A stretch of DNA of 64,000 nt, taken from the NCBI GenBank assembly GCA_002104985.1, contig MCGO01000046.1, positions 186,001-250,000 of the forward strand. Direction: 5' to 3'. The notes beneath the pieces were generated by a model. It did no database searches. It saw nothing but the letters and a program-made list of their open reading frames with translations, and had not been told where the DNA came from. Below are positions 53,137-63,308 of the stretch, one piece after another (the stretch's first letter is position 1; each line of letters begins with the position of its first letter). This DNA is from Rhizoclosmatium globosum (taxonomy: Eukaryota > Chytridiomycota > Chytridiomycetes > Chytridiales > Chytriomycetaceae). A program made the position numbers and the translations under genes.

Positions 53137-53889
53137 TCAAATTGTCATAGAATACACTGCCGTAAGGACCAACAATGAGAAGAACGCGTCGAAGCGTGTA
53201 TTGCCACTTGCGGTTTTTAAGGTCGTTACTAACTTCGTGGCCTGTAACGACGCACCTGTAGCTGTGAAACTTTCTGTAAGAATTCCATTTTGTCTCATAT
53301 TATGGCGACCGCGTACCTTCCCTTGAAGTAGGAAGCTCTTGGGATTTGAAGTTCTTGAGTTGTATTAACCACCACCGCTATCGTCGGCAAATCAATACTC
53401 ACACCACTGGAAGTATAAGCAGCTGAAATAAATGTCGAAACAGCGGTCATAGTCTGGATAGTCGTGCTTGGACTAGCAAGAATACCAGTTGAAGCACCCT
53501 TAGTCCCTGTAATCATGAATGGATTCGGCATTCCCGGTGGAAGAGGTAGAATGTTTGTTCGAGAAGTCACTTGCTTGTTCAGTTGACTGAAGCAAGTTCA
53601 ATTGCGTATGACTAACACAGAACCAATGTGTCTCACCCGCAAGCATCCGAGCGAGTAGCAACTGCCGAATTATAATCAACCGTCCACAGTGATCTGTCGT
53701 TTTCAGGTATTGGAACACCGAATCTGGATCTAAAGGCAGATGAATTGTGTTCGTTATGCGCTTGAGGTACCAACCAAGAGATGTGCAGTACGCATTCAGT
53801 CGAATACCACCAGGTGGCGCCATTGTTGCTGCTGCCTCTTCTTGTGCCAGTGCTGTGAGGGCGTAACTGCATGCTGGGCTCAAAGGCAT
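53137..53889 (-). CDS. One-A-module Cys-rich protein with hydrophobic C-terminus; frame breaks
   Basis: Start MPLSPACSYALTALAQEEAA at 53889, which matches the MSLSPAC start of the gene at 48269. Module A continues NAYCTSLG|DPDSV, then, after a small deletion near 53715 that removes the usual YCNF, PENDRSLWTVDYNSAVATRS and DACG. The linker is ILPLPPGMPNPFMITG. A Thr/Ser stalk follows, then an intron near 53320. The last part in frame with a hydrophobic end reads TASGNTRFDAFFSLLVLTAV and stops at 53137, but its phase does not fit the preceding exon as read. The gene is the most diverged A-family member, with the second Cys region altered, and may be decaying. Confidence 0.55.
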
Positions 53890-53911
53890 TGTAAACACCA
53901 AGCCAACTTTT

Positions 53912-54122
53912 GCTGAACACCTGTCTTCTAGTTGTAAGATACGACATAAATGAAGCGAATTTGAACAACAATTATATGATAACTTGATGGTTTTTAAGTC
54001 TTCAACATTTATTCAGGCTGAACACCTGTCTTCTGGTTGTAAGATACAACATAAAAGAAGCGAATTTGAACAACAATTACATGATAACTTGATGGTTTTT
54101 AAGTTTTTCAACATTTATTCAG
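53912..54122. repeat. Tandem duplication, two copies of about 105 bp
   Basis: 53912-54016 and 54017-54122 are nearly identical (starting GCTGAACACCTGTCTTCT and ending ACATTTATTCAG), with about seven differences and one 1-base length change. The distal copy ends at the stop codon and AATAAA region of the LRR gene at 54119. The other copy reaches into the presumed promoter of the A-module gene that starts at 53889. So the unit duplicated the spacer between these two genes. Confidence 0.9.
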
Positions 54123-55322
54123 ATTCTAAGGGCTGAAAACTTAATATTGCATTCCAATCCATGATTCTGCCTTAAATCACAGGTTTGCAACAGTGGAAAG
54201 GACGCCAATTCGATTGGTACGAGCCCAAAGAGACCATTACTCTTTAAACTAAGACGACGAAGAGCCTTAAGGTTTCCAAAGTCGGAAGGAATCACTCCTG
54301 TCAACCTATTTTCTTGCAAATCCAAGAAGCTTGTTGAGATTCCCTAACGCAATGGGAATGGTTCCAGAAAGTTTGTTGAAGCATAACTCTAATTCCAATA
54401 AATTTGACAAGTTTCCAAGCTCAGAGGGAATATTCCCAGTCAATTTGTTGTCAGTTAAGGACAGACGCCTAAGACTTGTTAACAATCCAATCTCTGGCGG
54501 AATAGAGCCATAGAGTAAGCAATCCGTCATAGTCAACGCAATCAACGATTTAAGTCCAGAAATTTCAGCGAGTAATGGCTGATTGAGCGGAAACATTCCA
54601 AAGAATAGTACTTTTAAGTTTGGCATGTTCCAAATCTCCATCGGAACTGGTCCTTTAAACTCGGAAGATGTAATAGACAGGTGACAAAGCTTAGAGAATC
54701 TTCCAAATGCAGCTGGAATTAATTGATCATCTTTTCTCCAACTTTGGATCTCATTTGGGATGTTGTTGATCTCAAGGTACTCCAAACCACGAAATACATC
54801 ATCAACGACAACTTCTTGAAAGTATCTGGGGAACTTAAACAATTTGCTGATTGGCTGTTCAAACCAGCCCTCATAAACGAATCGATGTGCATACGAGGCA
54901 CGAATACCTTCAAGTGCTTCATTATCGAAAAGGTAGCGCGGTGCAGCCAAAACCGAGAATTGCTTCGTCAATAAACACATATCAAAGGCCTTGCATACAC
55001 GGCGGTAGATAAACACTTTGTTGGGATCCAACCAACTGAGGATGAGTATAAGAAGTTCGTACGGAAGGTCTGTAATCCGGTCAAAAAGTATTTTACTCGG
55101 ATAACATAGTTGAGCAACCTTGTTATGTGTAAGTGACAGAGTTTGTTCGACTGCGGATAAATCGCATTGCATCGAGTGCATTTGACTCTGAACTTGAATG
55201 CTCAGAACCACCTGGGAGGCTACAATATCATTTTCTTGCGAGTCAAACCGAGACTGCAAGTTCAGGGGCAATTGATGGATAGATTCGGGCGAAACACAAG
55301 AACGTGGTTCAGTGTGTTGCAT
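54119..55322 (-). CDS. F-box-like protein with plant-type leucine-rich repeats (copy 5); one frameshift
   Basis: Start MQHTEPRSCVSPESIHQLPL at 55322, as in copy 3. N-terminal family region: QSRFDSQENDIVASQVVLSI, LSAVEQTLSLTHNKVAQLCY, then F-box-like ITDLPYELLILILSWLDPNK and YRRVCKAFDMCLLTKQFSVL. LRRs include LSITSSEFKGPVPMEIWNMP, LTMTDCLLYGSIPPEIGLLT, LSLTDNKLTGNIPSELGNLS and LELCFNKLSGTIPIALGNLN. At about 54333 the frame shifts by one base beside a CTT repeat. The following frame continues LDLQENRLTGVIPSDFGNLK, LSLKSNGLFGLVPIELASFP and ends CNIKFSALRI. About 400 aa if corrected. Confidence 0.7.
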
Positions 55323-55383
55323 AATGTTTGTTAAATTAAAACAGAACAAATACCCCATAACTTTATTCGAATTATTGCTTACT

Positions 55384-57585
55384 TTATGCATCAAAAGCAT
55401 CTTTATCCAACAACACCCCCGTCTGTTCATACACCTGCCTCCTGACTGCCTCCTCAATTACCTCCTCAAATCCAACTTTAGCGACTGGTTTTCCAACTCC
55501 AATCATAATTAATACGCTCTGATAAGCGTCGCACATTGTGTTCCACAGCCTTGTTGCGTAAAACCCAAGAGAAAAGAGTGTCATAGTGGAGTAAACGCGG
55601 AGTTGGTGAGTGAGAGCGGATAATGTTGGGAGTGGGTCTCTGAGGAAAGTAGTCAAGTGGAAAGGTTTTTTAGTGAGGGCCGAGTATTTCATTTCGTCAG
55701 CGCTATTGTGTGTCACATTAGCATATTTTGGAGCAGAATGGGAGTTGAGCTTACATTTTGATGGCATATGCACCCATTAAGTTAATTCGATTGACGGGGC
55801 TTCCATATAACTTGTTGTTGGATCGGATAATGTTAAGGTTTCGACCAATGAAGATGAGCTCTCGTGGGATTGAGTCACTGTTGGTCAAATACTGCTGAAG
55901 CCTTTCTTTCATTTTCCGTTGAACGTCCAGCTTCTGTTCCTGGCTCAGTTTGCCGGTAATAGGGTCGCGCTCTGGGGGAGCTTGGAGAACATCTTGGAGT
56001 ATGTTCTTTGTTTCAAGTCCAGTTGATTTTGACCACGGTCGTTGCAAGATGGCTTTGTAAATTAAAAAACATTAATCGTCGATTCTAAAAGAATAATCGA
56101 GTAGACTTACCCATAGCGATCAGCTGAACATCCCGAATTCCCCACTTGTTGACAACAGCCTCCACCTTTTCAATGTCATGCGAAAATAGATTCACCCATA
56201 GGTCTCGGTACTCTGTGAGAAAAGATTCAGAACACTGCGTGTAAAGACCGTGGTCGAGAACAACGATTTGGGGGAACTTTGGGTTGTTTGGTGTTGGACG
56301 AATCAATAAGTTTCCTGGATGTGGATCACAGTGCACGAATCTAAAGAGAAAGAGTCATAAGGTGTTCGTGGTTATATTGAGGTTTGATCGCACTGCGCAT
56401 ATTTCTTCTCGATGTCGTCGAACTCCGCTTGAAGTTCATCACGCATCTACGAAAACCTCGCTTGCTGCGCTCATAATCCACTAAAATTCTTCCTGAGAAC
56501 AACGAGCTCGGCTCGATGTCTCGCCACGCATATTCGCTTCGAAAAAAAATCAAACTCGTTATCTACGCCCACTCCACTCCAACTCACCCAGTCCTAAAAA
56601 TCTGATCATTGAACAAATCCACGAGAGTAGAGACCATAGTGGTCACTTTATCCTGACCCCATCGCTTGGAGATTTCTTCGGTATGTGTAAAAGCAGTTCC
56701 ATCAATCCATTCTGTAGTCATAACACGAGGAGTCGTCAAGTCCCAATAGACTGTTGGGACATGAACCTTATCCTTAAACTCTGGAATTTCGTTGAAACTG
56801 TTGATACACTTTTCCGAGTTTTTGGCTTCATTGACGAAATCAAGTTCTTGGCGGAGGTGGGAGAGGATAGTGGGGAGCATCCAGGTGAGTTTGAGGTCAA
56901 ACACGCGTTCGACAGTGTGAAGGACAAGAGAGAAAGCGAGGAGATCAGTTTCAACTTGTTTGATTACTTCTGGTTTCTGAACCTTGACAGCAACGGGGAT
57001 TGAGGTTCCTTTGAGGGTTGCTCTGTGGACCTGGGCGATTGAAGCTGATGCGCGCGGGGATTCTTCAAAGTTGTCAAAGAGATCGTGGACATCTTTTCCG
57101 AATTCCCGTTTAATTTGGCGGGCAATGTCTTTGAAGGGGACAGGAGGGGCGTCGTCGTAGAGTTGTTTGAAGCGCTGCCACTCGGGCGGAAGCACTGAGG
57201 CAATAGACGCAATCTAGTTTGAGTGTTGTTAGGATGCTGGTAAGCTCGTAGGCTAGAAGGCAAGCTAAAGGGCAGGCTACTAGGTATGCAGTATGCACTC
57301 GCAACCACCTCGCAACCACCTCAAACAACGCACCTGTTGTCCAAATTTAATGTACAGCCCCGAGTTCGCCACGCACGAATCAAAGACGAGGCGCGCGGCC
57401 TTCGAATGAACCGCTTCAAAGTCGCCAGTGCTCCACTCGAACTTGTACAGAATCGCTACTCGGATCGCTGTCGAGGCGGTCAACAAACTGCGCCGAATCC
57501 CGGATCCAAAGTATTCTGAATCGATAAAGTACGTGGCGGTGGCGGCCGTCGCTCCAAGGCCAAAGTTGCGAAAGCCTCGATTCAT
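55384..57585 (-). CDS. ABC1/UbiB (ADCK1-like) atypical kinase-like mitochondrial protein
   Basis: About six exons, start MNRGFRNFGLGATAATATYF at 57585. Diagnostic UbiB motifs: SGLYIKFGQQIASIASVLPP (KxGQ), PRASASIAQVHRATLKG (Ala-rich loop in place of the Gly-rich loop), VAVKVQKPEVIKQVETDL, HCDPHPGNLLIR and IVVLDHGLYTQCSE (DHG in place of DFG). The C-terminal half (ELIFIGRNLNIIRSNNKLYG, INLMGAYAIK) and total length, about 560 aa, resemble ADCK1 and yeast Mcp2. Family members act in mitochondria and affect lipid or coenzyme Q homeostasis. The start at 57585 gives a hydrophobic N-terminal stretch that could be a membrane or targeting segment. Divergent from a short frame at 57647. Confidence 0.85.
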
Positions 57586-57646
57586 TTCTGCTTTCTTGCT
57601 TGGATTTGATTTCAAACCGATCCAAGTAACAAACAGAAATAGAACA

Positions 57647-57823
57647 ATGGAAGAGGGGAACGTGAACTCATATCTTAACCAAGTCTTTCACAGAGCAGAC
57701 GTACACTATCAAAGTGTTGTGAACGACTTGTGTTTGATTTATAATAGGCTAAATCTCGAATCAGAAACGAAAGATCTTTCCGACGGAATACTTAAAACAA
57801 GAAAGGGAACCAGGTACATTTAA
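57647..57823 (+). CDS. Short open frame, 58 aa, possible small protein or first exon
   Basis: MEEGNVNSYLNQVFHRADVH, then a helical, polar part (LCLIYNRLNLESETKDLSDG) and KTRKGTRYI. The ATG is 62 bases from the divergent ABC1-type start, so a shared promoter is plausible. A 5' splice-like GTACAT occurs at the end, but no convincing second exon was found. No recognised domain. Confidence 0.3.
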   Translation: MEEGNVNSYLNQVFHRADVHYQSVVNDLCLIYNRLNLESETKDLSDGILKTRKGTRYI

Positions 57824-58014
57824 CTTACAATCCAAAAATGCATATCCAAAGTTAGCTGCATCCTTCATCTAAAATCTACTCGCCCTTCTCGAATAGCGAT
57901 CCTATTCAAGGACAGTACTCCTTGCGGACTTAAGAGACACATAAAACAAATGTTTGATTGGGCTTAATTTGTGGCTGTGTCGTCAAAAAACTCAATTTGT
58001 GAAGTCTTTCCAAA

Positions 58015-59693
58015 ATGACAACAGTTGCCACCTACAACTACACTGCAGTCTTCTCAGGAGATGATTTTCCCTGTCAGCCTCAATGGCTGGAACGTATCGA
58101 CTACACACTTGCATCCTGCACCCCAACACCCATCTCCAACAAAACCTGTGCATACCTTTCACCCTCCCCTAGTCCAGGAAGATTGTCTGCAATAACAGGC
58201 TGCCTTTCATCAACTGACACCCTCACCCTCGGAAAAGATACTCTCCTGTCCCTTCAAAGCGACTCCACCGCTAGAGTACAATTCTGGAGCTACACAGATA
58301 CCACCTGCTCATCAAAACCAATATCCATCACGGAACTAGACGCCCAGGTCACAAACTGCAACAAAAACATTCTTGGACTGACGACCAACGCAAACGGAAC
58401 CTATTTGTCTGAGCGAGCTACAGTTGACTTTGCAGGTGCGATATGGAGGAACTATTACGTGGATGAGTATTGTACACAGCTTCTGACGTCTACACGGTTT
58501 CCTGATACATCCACATGTGCTTCGAGAATGAAAGTTGTGCGGTTGCCCGTTACCGCAAATGTCGGATTCACCGAACGTGTTTTGTATAAAGGGCCTGGAT
58601 GCACAAACCCAACATCTGTTCGGTACACGTTTGGACGAGAAGTTTGTGTGGAGTTTGGGTGTGATGAGACATCTGGATCCAGAGTCAAGTGTCCTACTAC
58701 TGATAATCTTGCGGTTGAGGCAAATTCGCTCTTTACTGGATCTGGGACAGATAATTATGTTACTATTTCAACTTTTGTGGACGACAAGTGTCAAGTGCTT
58801 GATTATACTGAGTCTCTTCGTCTTGACACTTGTCAAGCCCAACAATACTTGGAAACTCAAAATCCAGTATGTTTTATAAATGCATATACTTTTATCGTCT
58901 CTAAAGGAAATCACAGGCACTGTTCCGAGGATACTCATTCAAAGCAACCTTGTCGGGCGCCACCGTCACTTACACTGTATACCACGACAAGAACTGTTCC
59001 GATACATTCAGAACCCTCGATTTGTCTACAGACGGCCGATGTAGCTTGAACCTCGGAATCTCCAGCAAGATCCTTACCGTAAAAGGCATTGATGCCCTGG
59101 TGTATAACACGACACCAAGTGCATTCACGAACGGAGGGTTGATTGGTGGAATAGTTGGAGGTGCAGTTGCAGCGATTTTGATTGTTGTTGCGGTTGGTAT
59201 CTGGTTCTACCGTCGACGAATTCAAGCCATTCGAACGGAAACAACGTCCTCACTGTCGAAGCCTGCCCTACCCCTCAATCGAATGGGAACTGCCGAACCT
59301 GAAAGAGTTAACAGTGAAGATGTCGAGAATACTGCTCCAGTAACAATCTCTGCGCTCGAATTACAACCAGGACCAAAAGCGAATCCCTTGTTCAACAGCA
59401 TTCCATCGCCGATTCCAGCAGAACCCGTGAATCTTAACAAGAAGAATGAATTTGTGCCTTTATCAGCAAACCCTGAAGAATGGACTATCCAACAAGTTGC
59501 TGAATGGGTGTCCCAAAATGGGGGAGCAGCTGATGCCGTGCGCGAACAGAAAATCGATGGAGTCGCTCTTGTTTCACTGACGTTGGAGGAGCTCTATGTT
59601 ACGCTCAAGATTTCGACGGTGGGGGATCGAGTTCGATTCAAGAGGGCACTTGAGAAGCTTATTCTCTCGCCGCCAAGTTACTCCCAGCATTAA
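58015..59693 (+). CDS. Receptor-like protein: Cys-repeat ectodomain, one membrane helix, cytoplasmic SAM domain
   Basis: Two exons, 58015-58866 and 58917-59693, about 543 aa. The first ~360 residues hold five or six repeats of an aromatic-x-D-x-x-C pattern: FSGDDFPC, YTDTTCSS, YYVDEYCTQ, YKGPGCTN, FVDDKCQ, YHDKNCSD, each with a second Cys 15-25 residues on. There are several N-glycosylation sequons. The membrane helix is IVGGAVAAILIVVAVGIWFY followed by RRR. The tail ends in a SAM domain (EEWTIQQVAEWVSQNGGAAD, then IDGVALVSLTLEELYVTLKI, VGDRVRFKRALEKLI). The N-terminus (MTTVATYNYTAVFSGDD) is not a normal signal peptide, although the sequons and the stop-transfer RRR suggest the ectodomain is outside. 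The FSG-DDFPC start loosely resembles the B-module start, so the families may be related. Not a known receptor family. Confidence 0.75.
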
Positions 59694-59844
59694 ACACATA
59701 GACAGCCTCATTAAGCTCATGAGGGTGTATAGAAAACCAGCTAAATTTAGATTGTTATAAAACTTTTGAACTTCATTTATTGAACAATACCGTATTTTTG
59801 TGGGAACGAGGAATAACTAAAACAAAGACAAAAAAAACACACCA

Positions 59845-62800
59845 TCAATCAATCGTTTTCTCGAGACTTGCAAATCGTGTTTGAAATTCACTCATAAATC
59901 CAATGGCTGTTTTCGCGCTTTCAAATTCAAAGACAATCTTGACACCGTTTACTGGAGAATATATGACCACTTGGAACTGTGTAGCGCTGCTTGGACTGTT
60001 GTTGATGATTTTGAGTCCACTATCGATTCGAAAAGCGTATGATGCTTCAATGGTTGTAATCGACATCCAAAGATGCTTGTGCAAAGAGTTCAAGTAAACA
60101 ACTCCATGATTCCACGTCCCCCAAGCCATTTGTGTTTTTCCCGTCTTTGCTTTGAAGACTTGAATTCCAGCCTGTTCACTCTTTAGTAAATAACAAAGAA
60201 GAAATTCGAAAAATACTCACAATAGGTACACAATTGATGGGTCGATGGTGATGTCCGGCCTGTTTTTTGCCTCCTCCAAACTGCTTTGCAATGCTTTTGA
60301 CGCCTTTCATTCCTTTTGCGACAGGAGATAAGCCCCCAGCTCCGCTCATCCTAACAGTACTATTGATTGCACTGCTGACGCCAAAGTCACCATGTCCACT
60401 GACTGTGCTCTTAGTTCCACTCGTTCCGCTCTTAACGCCTCTCTTCAAAACCCCACGCTCAATGATGTCCTCGTAAGCCGCTTCATAGATCCTTCTGCCA
60501 AACATACCGATAACCCCACACGTAGTAACAACGAAAACAGTCACAGCACACATGAAGTCCATGTCCTTACTCATTGGAACTATTTCCAACACTCCAGCTC
60601 CAACCCCGAAACAAACAAACAGTGTCAGAAAAGTTGGAGTGTCGTTATACAATGGATCCGCATTCCGAAATAAGTAAACCAACACCAAGAGACCCAAGTG
60701 AACGAACACAGTTGATCCAGTGATAATGTGCGATGCAGTACTCCCACGGAATTCACACACGGTAAACTCATATGGCGGCATTTCTACTTCCTCAATCCAA
60801 ACAGTCTTCGCTCCAGTCATGTATCCCAACAACCCAATCTGGAGAGAGATTACACCCGAAATCAAACCCCTCGTAACTCGTGTCAAAAATACACCATCCA
60901 GTCGCGTTTTTGTTGTCAAGACGACATGCATACGTAAGTTCTTGAAGACCACTGGAACAATCGTGATGGTGTATCCTCCAACTAGGCACCAGATCCTCGC
61001 TGTGCATGTCGCAGTGCTCAATGGACCCATGTAAAACACCATTGATGTGTATAGAACTACGCTACCGAGTAGAGTCACAAGACTTTCGTGGATGGATATG
61101 AGTTTGATTGGTTTTTCGTCACGGTAGCGGTGGAGAAGGTACACGGCAGAGAGGGTAAGGAGGAGGCCGAGGATGTATAGTGAGATGATAGTTTTTCCGG
61201 ATGCTGTTGATGTTGTGATGGAGGTTTTAGTAAAGATGATGACGGGAGGACCGTCGGGTGGTGGGGTTGTGGTTCCTGAAACCAATAATAATTAGTATGC
61301 CATTCGTCCTACTAATGTTTATTACCGCTGACGAATACGGGATCAAATAATCGAGTATATTCTCCCGAGAGTTTGTTAATTTCGCCGAACCAGGGTTGTC
61401 CACCATCCACCCAAAAGCTTCGGTTCAACATTGTGAATGTAGTTTGGCTATGTTCGAGTCTTAGATTGTGACAGCAAAACTAATCCTCTTACGAAGCAAT
61501 ATCTCCGTTTGAGTCGAGTTGAATTGGATTCATTCCCGTCCCGTTAAAGCCAGTTTTAAGAAACTGCGTATAGTTTAGGTATTGTTGGAGTTGTCGGGTG
61601 GCGAGCATGCCTGTTGTGAACGTTGAGTTTGATTTCACAAACTTTTGATTGAAACGTCAGTTATAACTCATAAGTACATTATTGCTCACTTTATCAAGCC
61701 CATATAACATAGTTCCCATGCAATCAAACGGTCCCGAATTCGACCACGAAAATCTTTGTAGTTGGTACCTTGTATCCAGAAAACATAAGAAACGAAGAAG
61801 AAAACCAGAAACTTACTTTAATGGATCCGCGGCATACATTTTATTCCACAAATTTGTCATTGCAACCAAGTTCGCGTCCGTCGAAGAGATTGGTTTTGGC
61901 GTGACGTAAATTTGACCGACAAGCTTATCAAGACGTGGGTCTGGGCCAGCTCCAGGGTAATCTGGTGGATAAGCAGGCTGTGTTGTGATCCACGTGTATT
62001 TCGGGGCGAGGAGACCAGTCTTGCTGCGAATGAAAGAATCAGATATTTAAACTCTTCGGCAATCGGGACAAACTTTGCGAGATCCATAAGGGTGTACGAT
62101 GCAGACCACGCTTGTGCACAAAGCACCATATACCGTGCATCGACTCTTGAGAATTCTGTCAGGATGCTGGAAAATTCGGGGTTCGCATCGTTTCCGTGGT
62201 AGCTGCGATACGAAAGGATGATTATCTTGTTTTGTTGGAAAAAGGTTTTGATGTCCACGCAGGCTATGATATTGTGAGATTCTGATTGTTGAGAATAAAA
62301 GAATCCGGTTTACCTCCTGAACTTTCAGGGTCGTCCATATCATATACAATTGCCACACGTTTTACATTCCATCGAGAAAGAAGTGTGACTAGGTCTTGCC
62401 CCCATATGTTTCCAAACGTTACTCTGAAAAAGTATGGGTATTTTCTCTTGTCACTCAGTGCGGGAAGATTTTGAACGCCCCCACAGAACGGAATCTATGT
62501 TGTTTTAATATATCACGAAGTGTGTTTAGATTTAGCCCTAACCTTGTATTGAGACAGGATTCCAGCAACAATTTGCGTACTCCCACCTTGAGTCTCTCCA
62601 ATGGCCGCAACAGCATCTATGTATCAAAGGAATGAGTTGGCTGCCTAATCGAGCAACGCAATACCTGTATTCTGGACAACCTCTAGCGCAGAAACAACGG
62701 CTCCTCCAACTCCGTCGCCAGGTCCACGCACATTATCCCATTCTTGAACTCTCGCGATATTCACCATAGTGTCAGGCAAAATGGCACTGTTGTTATTGAC

Positions 62801-63079
62801 AAGCTGCACAGCCAACTCGGCCCCTGAATCCATCGTTCGCCACCACGAGCAACCAGAACATTTGTCGTAGTCTGCCTGGGACGTCAGATTCCAGAAGGAC
62901 TTGTATGGCAGGACAATCGCGATTGTGATGTTGTTTTTCGACTTTGATGCATGGGGTGATTTTCCCGGATAGAAGCCGATGATTGGATCGACAAAGTTTT
63001 GCGCTGATACGATGGCGGAGGCGAGGATGAGGAAGGGCAGGAGAAAGTGGTGGGACTTCAATGCTGGGCGATGCGTCAT
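59845..63079 (-). CDS. Class C (GABA-B-like) GPCR with Venus-flytrap ectodomain and C-terminal PH-like domain
   Basis: Multi-exon. Signal peptide at 63079 (FLLPFLILASAIVSA). The periplasmic-binding-like ectodomain shows ITIAIVLPYKSFWNLTSQAD, DSGAELAVQLVNNNSAILPD, AVAAIGETQGGSTQIVAGIL, FFRVTFGNIWGQDLVTLLSR, VKRVAIVYDMDD and ACVDIKTFFQQNKIIILSYR. After the stalk come seven helices: ISLYILGLLLTLSAVYLLHR, IHESLVTLLGSVVLYTSMVF, ARIWCLVGGYTITIVPVVFK, GLISGVISLQIGLLGYMTGA, IITGSTVFVHLGLLVLVYLF, TFLTLFVCFGVGAGVLEIVP and CAVTVFVVTTCGVIGMFGRR. The Cys in ARIWCLVGG and KNLRM after helix 3 are family marks. The last ~120 residues (GVVYLNSLHKHLWMSI, YAFRIDSGLKI, VKIVFEFESAKTAIGFMSEF) look like a PH fold. 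A nearly identical tail belongs to the next gene. It probably senses a small ligand at the surface. Confidence 0.85.
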
Positions 63080-63308
63080 CTGTCAATGATTTGCACGGGG
63101 ATTCGCACGGTCTGATTGTTCAGATTACGCGATACTGCTCAGTCGAACATTGCGTGTCATTGTTGAGATGAAGCCGCGAAAGATCGGAAGTCAATTGGGG
63201 CGCGACCATTTCACTTTTTGTGCGATGTTTAATGAACAAGGTTTATTCACTCAATTAAAGACAAAAGAAATAATAAAATATAGGACGAAAAAAGAGAACG
63301 CAAATATT
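63080..63308. promoter_or_regulatory. Short spacer between tandem GPCR genes
   Basis: About 230 bases between the stop of the second GPCR (63309) and the start of the first (63079), both on the minus strand. It must hold both the terminator of one and the promoter of the other. AATAAAATATA at about 63269 is a plausible element. Confidence 0.35.
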
